A stretch of 64,000 nucleotides of DNA from Hirudo medicinalis (lineage: Eukaryota > Annelida > Clitellata > Hirudinida > Hirudinidae). The stretch lies in assembly GCA_011800805.1 (NCBI GenBank), contig MPNW01000202.1:135485-199484 (forward strand). The letters are read 5' to 3'. The notes under the pieces are model-generated. The model had not been told where the DNA came from and ran no database searches. It saw only the letters and a list, made by a program, of their open reading frames with translations. A program made the translations under genes and the position numbers. Shown piece by piece: positions 57,840-64,000 of the stretch (position 1 is the first letter of the stretch; the number at the start of each line of letters is the position of its first letter).

Positions 57840-59380
57840 GGTGAATTTTGACACGAGATTCCAAGGAAGGCGTAAATTTTGTTTTTTTTTGTTTTTTGTT
57901 TTTTTTAAATCCGATGGTGAGACTCTGGTCGGAGACAGCGGATTAGCATCTCAAATTGATGTTTCTGATGATGTGGCTCCATTTCGACCAGCGACGCTGA
58001 GTGTGATGCTGAACAGTTATTATTGATTTCGATTCTAAATTATTCAAGTAAAAGACTTCTTATGTTCTTCTTGACTATCAAAAGGATCATTTTCAACCAT
58101 ATAACATAACACAACATAACATTAATTTATAGTGGTTTAAATGGACTACTGTGTCTGTGTGATAAACCACTCCTATTTAATTAAATATCCAAATTTCGAT
58201 AGCCCTATAAATATATCTGAATGTGTTGTCTCCTCATCAAGCTTTTTCCACAGATTAGAAGAATAATTACTTCAGCACGAGAGCACCCGTTGCTTTCCTA
58301 TACAGCTTACACTCATGTCCTCTTGTGGAACTATACAACGATGTACTTCTAAATAAATTTGAAATTAATTTTATGAAGCGGTTGAAACAATTTTATTAAA
58401 ATGAACTGTTAAATGTTGTTCCGGCTTTTTTTTATAAGACAACCTGGCGTTATCAATTCGCCCATTTAAAGAGAAATTACTTGAAATTACAATTTTCAAC
58501 TGCGAAACGTTCAGGCCTAAAATGAGGGCATTAATCAACATCCAATTTGATGCAATATTTTGTAATCTTTCATAAGCTTAAAAAACATCCTTTAGCTTTT
58601 TTCAGAAATTCGCAAATAATTTTCAACAAATTTGTCGATCTTTTTCAGTCCAAGTGAAGTTGAAATTTGAATAAAATAAGCCGGAATTTGTTATCTTTTG
58701 ACTGATGTTGAAATCTTTATGGAGAATTTAGGAGACCAGTGATTGGTTCATTAGTCAAGGATTTTAAGGATTACAAACCGGTTCAATGAATATCAGAAAT
58801 ATTTTATTGCAATTCACTGAAGGACAGCGCTTATTAAATTAAACAGATCAACTTTTTATATCTATTTCTTTCTTTATTTATTTCTTAATTTTTAATTTCT
58901 TGCCAATGTCACCGATCATTTTGCGTTAAGTGTTAAGTTGAAAAATAATCTGATATTTATAAAAAATATACTTAAATATACAATTAACACCTAAAAATCA
59001 ATTTATTGAATGAAAGAAATAGGGGCGTAATGCTTTTTCATATTCTTAAACTTTCAAACCACATTTTGTCAAGAATTGTAGAAGGACTTAATTTTTGTAA
59101 TATTTGATTCTATTGAAAATTATTCAAAATGTTTGGATTCTTTAACGGAATTTTTCAAGAATGAAAAGAACGGAAAATGAGCACTCATCCAAAGCAGAGT
59201 TTTTGAAAGAAAATCAGAATTTAACAAAAAGCTGCTACAAAAACATAAATGACAAATAATTTTTATGTTTCCAAATTCCTGTCCATTTAATCTATATAAT
59301 GGAAATATTCATGATGAATATATCTTTAAAAATACGAATACAAAGTTACTAAAAACATCACCGAATAATCACATGTGAAT
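57840..59380. other. Non-coding interval, nothing recognised
   Basis: AT-rich sequence without recognisable features. Confidence 0.5.
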
Positions 59381-59384
59381 TCCA

Positions 59385-59765
59385 TCGCAACTGACGCAAC
59401 ATTTAGATGAAAAAAATTGTGTTATGATTCCATCAAAATTAAGAATTTGTTGTTATTCAAGATATGTTTTTAATTATTTATAAAAAGTACCAACAAATGA
59501 ACAAATTACAAATTTTCTGGCATCTTTGTCCAGTTACTTGTTAAAATATCACAACTAACACATCACGTAACTGACGCACCACTTTTACCCACCATTTTAC
59601 ATCATGCAATGTAATGATATATTTCTCTGAATTTATGTGTTTGAGCCAGTATTGCGACATTGCATTGTTTCTTAAAGGTATGACATCACAATCACATCAG
59701 TTTCAATGTTTAAATTTAAATGTCTATTCTATAGTGTAAGAATTCAAGCGTAACTGACGTAACAG
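59385..59765. repeat. Three AACTGACG motifs at 180/181-bp spacing
   Basis: CAACTGACGCAAC (59388-59400), GTAACTGACGCACC (59567-59580) and GTAACTGACGTAAC (59750-59763 region) lie almost exactly one 180-bp step apart. The sequence between them shows little similarity by eye. Confidence 0.5.
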
Positions 59766-60019
59766 TTTTAAACTGGTAAATTATAACTAGAAAAAAATCA
59801 AAATCAAAATTGTTTTGAAGGTAAATAGCAATTGATTTGCCTGGTTAGAAAATGATTACTGTTGAATTGTAGCACAACCAGCATTGATTTTGTGTAGATG
59901 TGGCACTTTGAAGCCATCCACACACTTCAGTAACATCAGTCCAATAAAACACACTTTCAAGAACTTCAGCACATTTGGGTGCTCTTGGCCATTTGAAGAT
60001 GACTTCAGAATTCTTTGTA

Positions 60020-60058
60020 ACTCCTCTGACGCTATGCAAATGGCGCATTATAAATTAA
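60020..60058 (+). mobile_element. SINE 3' tail fragment
   Basis: TCCTCTGACGCTATGCAAATGGCGCATTATAAAT matches the tail shared by the SINE copies at 4843 and 21600. No A or B box is left in front of it. Confidence 0.65.
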
Positions 60059-61354
60059 CTATTATTATTTATTATTAACCTGATGAAGCGCCAGAAGCCA
60101 GGCTTGTCACTTGACTCTAGTCAACACAATCTAGTAACATATTCAACTAAAAATATATTTCTACCTCAACGACAAGTGGAAACTCTGGCGGTACAATTGA
60201 ATCTGATGCTTTTGATTCAATGATCTTAACATTTTTAAAATTAACAGATTGTTCTAGAAAATGTTGTGCAATCTGAACAGAAAGGAAAGGATTAATGACT
60301 GAGATATCAATATAGGATACACCATTAGCCTTGGCATAGTTCAGGTTCCGGAGTAGAGAGAATCTAGCTCATCTGCGAACATAATAGGTCCCTAATCTTC
60401 CGGCCTTCTGATGCTGGTACATTGAGAATAGCGCGATTTAAGGTGGTTACAGACAACTTGCCATGATGCAGTTCATCGCTTGCTACCAGTTACTAGTGTC
60501 TTCCGTTGTGGTCATAACAGCAGCTTGAAAAGTGATTGCATTGTTACCCAGCAAGCTGACATTATCTTTCTGCTGTTTAGTACCAACGTTTTCTGAAAAG
60601 TTTGCCTGCAATACAGCATCATTTTCTCAAATTTGTTTTCAAATCTTTAATTTGTTGCAACTGAGTTTTGGCTATGAAAGTGTGGCGCCTCATTTCCAAC
60701 AACTGCTTGACAACCTCTTCAAACTCGAAAGTCGACCGGATTATTTAATTAATATTTATTTAATTTAGAAAGACTACTGACAATATGAAAATTCAAAGTC
60801 TCCATTTTCATCCAATTTTGACCAATCATGTTGTGTCAGTTACATCAGGTGCAGCATCATGCATAAACATATTGGCTTTTTTATTAAAGCATTTAATTTG
60901 CCTATCAAAAGGCTCAGAGAAAACCAAAACTTTAAAATATTTGTTGAAATCTATCATAGCTATGTCAAAAGTTGTAAAAAATGTAACTTACTCAGCATTT
61001 GAAGTGCTATATAACCCTTATTATTACAAAACTGAATTTGCAGTGTGCTACTATTTCAATTCACATCACTCTGTCATAAGAAACAAATAATAACTTGGTT
61101 TATACAACTTTGGTTTTGTATGTGGTAATATTTGAAAGATTCTTCTTTTGATTTTTTTTTATTTGAAAAGATTTGAGAGATTAAAACATTCATACATATA
61201 AAAATAAATTTTTGTACAAAAATGCACTACTGAAATGTCTGCTATAAAATCGGACAAGCATGAAAATCTAAACTCAAGAGCACTACATTTTACACTTAGA
61301 ACATTAACAAAGAGAATGAGACTGTAAAATTACACAAATAGCTAAAATCACACA
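60059..61354. other. Non-coding interval, nothing recognised
   Basis: Open frames at 60532-60768 and 60785-61090 exist, but their composition is AT-driven and they match no family that I know. Confidence 0.4.
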
Positions 61355-61355
61355 C

Positions 61356-61972
61356 AAGGCTGCAGTCCGATCGCGACTTATTCTCAAATCATTCACCTCT
61401 AGGGATAAGAACCTTCTCATCAAAGCTTTCTGCGTTTATGTCAGACCATTCCTTGAGTGCAACTGTCAGGTCTGGAACCCTCACCACAAATACTTGATTG
61501 AGAGCATCGAAAAGATTCAAAAGAAATTTACCAAGACCATCCCTTGGGTTGGACATCTACGGTATCAAGATCGTCTCAAGGCATTGAAACTCAAGTCACT
61601 TGAACATCGCCGTCTTATAGCTGATCTCTATTTACTATACAAGATAATCAATAACCTGATATCAACTGACCTCATAAACCATATTCATTTCGCTACTTAC
61701 ACATCCACTAGACGTCAGTCTAAACGTAGGCCCGACTTTTGCTCAATAGACAGTACCACATTTTTTTTCACTAATCGCATAATCAATACTTGGAACTCTC
61801 CCAATAACATCGTTACTACTGCCGATTCACCTGCCTCATCATCGACCACGATCTTACTCCCTTCTTTTTGTACAAATGATATGTTAGAGTCACACCTTTC
61901 ATAAAAAACTTTCTTGTTTGCTTGTGAGCACTTGTCCTCTGCTCACTTTTGAAATAAATAAATAAATAAATA
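61356..61972 (+). mobile_element. CR1/L2-like LINE, 3' end of ORF2
   Basis: The plus strand is open from about 61360 to the stop at 61904. It reads DKNLLIKAFCVYVRPFLECN, CQVWNPHHKYLIE, SIEKIQKKFTKTI, RLKALKLKSLEHRRLIADLY and NRIINTWN. This is the conserved post-RT block of CR1/L2/Jockey-type LINEs, where Y-R-P-x-L-E and W-x-P precede IE-x-IQ-x-FT. An (AAAT)n tail follows (about 61952-61972). 5' truncation is typical of LINE insertion. It is open for about 180 codons, so it is younger than the fragment at 17670. Confidence 0.85.
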
Positions 61973-62812
61973 ATTTTTGGACTCCAGGTAACGTTTGTCG
62001 TGGAATTCACCCACAACAATCAAGAAAAAAGCACAGTTAATTGGAACATTTTTAGAAATAATTGGAAATTTTTTCGCTATATGCAACTTCATTTCAACAA
62101 TTCTAAAATAAAATATCAGTTTATTTCAAAAACGTTAATATTTTACTAACTCAGCATTAATAATGTGTCAAACCATTTAAGATTTAGAGGTGATGGTTTT
62201 TGAAACAAACCCCTCCATCACTCGAAATCAAATGCAATATATGGTTTATAAATATTATATATAGTAGCCATTTCATACAAACCCAACAACAACAAATAAA
62301 AGCTTACAATTCTGTAAATTAAAATTATTTCTTAAAGAATTAATGCTTATTAATTTTACAATTTATATCAAATATAATAAAAATTAAAATAATTTTCAAA
62401 AGAAAAATTCAATGTGTGGTAATATTTATTTATGCACTTATTGCATAAGAAATAAAAAAAAATTATAAAAGAGCCAAGAAACTTTTGGTTTCGATTGATG
62501 GATTGTCACGAGAATCAGCTGCAGAAATAAAAAAATTATACCAAGATTATAAATGAATAAAATAAAAAATTAATTTCTTAAAACAAAGGAAACTTAAAAA
62601 AGAACACTTGCCATCGTGCCGTTACCCGAACAACTTTGGGTTTCAATGTAATGAATAGATAGAAAGGCTGAAGGATGAATGGAAATGATTATGAAATTGC
62701 TTTACAAGAAATGTTGTCAGGGACTTTATAAAATCTTCATCAATCACTGAGGATCTGCAGACATTCAACATCTGTAGAGTAAAATAAACACGCTTCATTC
62801 TTCTCATTATTA
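61973..62812. other. Non-coding interval, nothing recognised
   Basis: AT-rich sequence without recognised elements. Confidence 0.5.
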
Positions 62813-62916
62813 ATGACTTCCTCTTTATTTCAAGATTTCATATTAAATTCTCAAATTGTTTTCCCCGTCACAAATGTAATGCACCGTTATATTAAGTTTT
62901 ATTCGGTTACCAGGGT

Positions 62917-63095
62917 TTCTGGACCAATAGGATGTTTCTTGGAGCTCACCGACAGGGAACCTCAGATGAGTTTCCCCTGTCTTCAAACGTTTCGGCCCTA
63001 TGATTCTCCTTATGTTTTCGGGGGGCGAACCCCATCCGTTGATCAGCCGAATATCCCTGTGGATTTTAACCTTCCGGACCCAATGTTATATCCGG
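62917..63095 (+). CDS. Coding-looking orphan segment before a microsatellite
   Basis: From an acceptor-like GGTTACCAG (62908-62916) an open plus-strand stretch reads SGPIGCFLELTDREPQMSFP, then CLQTFRPYDSPYVFGGRTPS and DFNLPDPMLYPAM, until it enters the repeat. Composition is clearly richer than the flanks. No family is recognised. It may belong to a transposable element. Confidence 0.3.
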
Positions 63096-63097
63096 CT

Positions 63098-63109
63098 ATG
63101 ATGATGATG

Positions 63110-63157
<48 letters not shown>

Positions 63158-63174
63158 TTAATAATAATAATAGA
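63098..63174. repeat. (ATG)n/(ATA)n microsatellite
   Basis: GATGATGATGA followed by about 22 TAA units. Confidence 0.95.
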
Positions 63175-63179
63175 AATAG

Positions 63180-63480
63180 TGTGAGCATTCCTCTGCTCAG
63201 CACGCGGTGGAATAATCTGCCAATGATTGGTCTAACTGTGATCGGCCTGACATCGCCGGGGTTGAGTGTCCCTTGTTTTTTTGGAATACAAGTAACAATT
63301 CCTTTTTTGAGCACATTTGGGGGACGCCCACTGAATAGCCATGCCATGTGTCATTCTTGTGGCCATGTCTTCTGGAGCTATTTTGTTCAAGTCACAATTT
63401 TTCATTCCGTCAAGACCAGGAGCAGAATCCTTCAAGTTCTTCGAAGCCTGAATGATTTCATCCGCAAAAATAGTGATGGA
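63180..63480 (-). pseudogene. R2-like LINE reverse transcriptase fragment
   Basis: The minus strand reads ADEIIQASKNLKDSAPGLDG (about 63470-63405) and WLFSGRPPNVLKKGIVTCIP (about 63345-63285). It then reads GDVRPITVRPIIGRLFHRVL (about 63262-63203), in two frames. The S-A-P-G-L-D-G block, the K-x-x-x-x-x-IPK block and the RPI-x-x-x-x-x-x-R-x-FH block are RT fingers motifs of R2-type LINEs. The palm with the catalytic aspartates is missing and a microsatellite cuts in at 63174. Confidence 0.75.
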
Positions 63481-63804
63481 AACCTCAGAATTCTAGACCT
63501 AATAGCAGAGAAGGATCAGTCCATAGTCTCCGACACAGCCCCATTAGACGAAGTGCACACATCCAAAGTGCAAAAATATGACAACAAAGACATTCAAATA
63601 TGGATGACAAACAACAGTCCAGGTGAATTCCCTCCTCCGAAGGTTTATGTGACTGCATTCGTTTGCAACTGGAGAGGAGTGATCTCATCTAAATCGTACT
63701 CCTCTTGACGCGGCCTCGGCTTCTCCAGAAGCATGTTAATGAATTTGTCAACGACAGTTCTCTCTGGCACTTACCTCACGTGGAAACACCACAAGCGAAG
63801 AACG

Positions 63805-63969
63805 ATAAAGCGATGACGGAAAAGAGTTGGCTTGTAGCGATGACATTTATTGTGTACATTACACATGCACGGACTGATTTTTAAATNATAAAGCGATGAC
63901 GGAAAAGAGTTGGCTTGTAGCGATGACATTTATTGTGTACATTACACATGCACGGACTGATTTTTAAAT
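63805..63969. repeat. Exact 82-bp duplication around a single-N gap
   Basis: Positions 63805-63886 and 63888-63969 are identical, joined by one N at 63887. This is best read as two contig ends with an unmerged overlap, not a biological tandem repeat. Confidence 0.9.
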
Positions 63970-64000
63970 GTTGATCGTGCTGTGTTTTGCGCATTATGTC

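Overview
This 64 kb window is animal nuclear DNA. Genes are split into short exons by AT-rich introns with ordinary GT..AG ends, and transposable-element debris and microsatellites are abundant. The recognisable genes (KChIP-type EF-hand protein, myosin VI, Argonaute, Maelstrom, three peripherin-like tetraspanins, ISCU) fit an invertebrate bilaterian. A lophotrochozoan such as an annelid is my guess from the overall look, not something the sequence proves. Two single-N gaps (52094 and 63887) show this is a draft scaffold.

Layout. Positions 1-2260 hold a minus-strand non-LTR retrotransposon (gag zinc knuckle, endonuclease, pre-RT region) that runs off the left edge. Positions 5267-9924 hold a plus-strand KChIP/neuronal calcium sensor-like gene. 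One of its introns carries a complete but dead copia insertion with both LTRs, a 5-bp target duplication and an initiator-tRNA-half primer site. Positions 10.1-13.4 kb are a graveyard: an orphan minus-strand terminal exon, a Helitron helicase remnant and an R2-like LINE that is itself split by a solo LTR. Positions 14221-27065 hold myosin VI, which I could join in frame across 28 exons (about 1224 aa).

Positions 28382-35308 hold an AGO-clade Argonaute of 22 exons (about 1124 aa), with an intact DEDH slicer tetrad and a roughly 280-residue unrelated N-terminal extension. Tail to tail with it, 458 bp away, is Maelstrom on the minus strand (40023-35767, 14 exons, about 469 aa), a piRNA/transposon-silencing factor. 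This pairing of two small-RNA silencing genes in a transposon-rich region is the most interesting biological context in the window.

Positions 40.8-46.2 kb hold three RDS/peripherin-type tetraspanin genes (one plus, two minus). Positions 48372-46897 hold the mitochondrial Fe-S scaffold ISCU on the minus strand. From 48.4 kb to the right end I recognise no conserved gene. That stretch holds a diverged 280-bp direct repeat, clustered CAT/CGT and TAA microsatellites, a tight E-box/CRE cluster, a CR1-like LINE 3' end, an R2-like RT fragment and a few coding-looking orphan stretches. A tRNA-derived SINE family with recognisable A and B boxes is scattered through the whole window.

Exon coordinates were worked out by eye from splice sites, reading phase and family knowledge. 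No alignment or transcript data were available.
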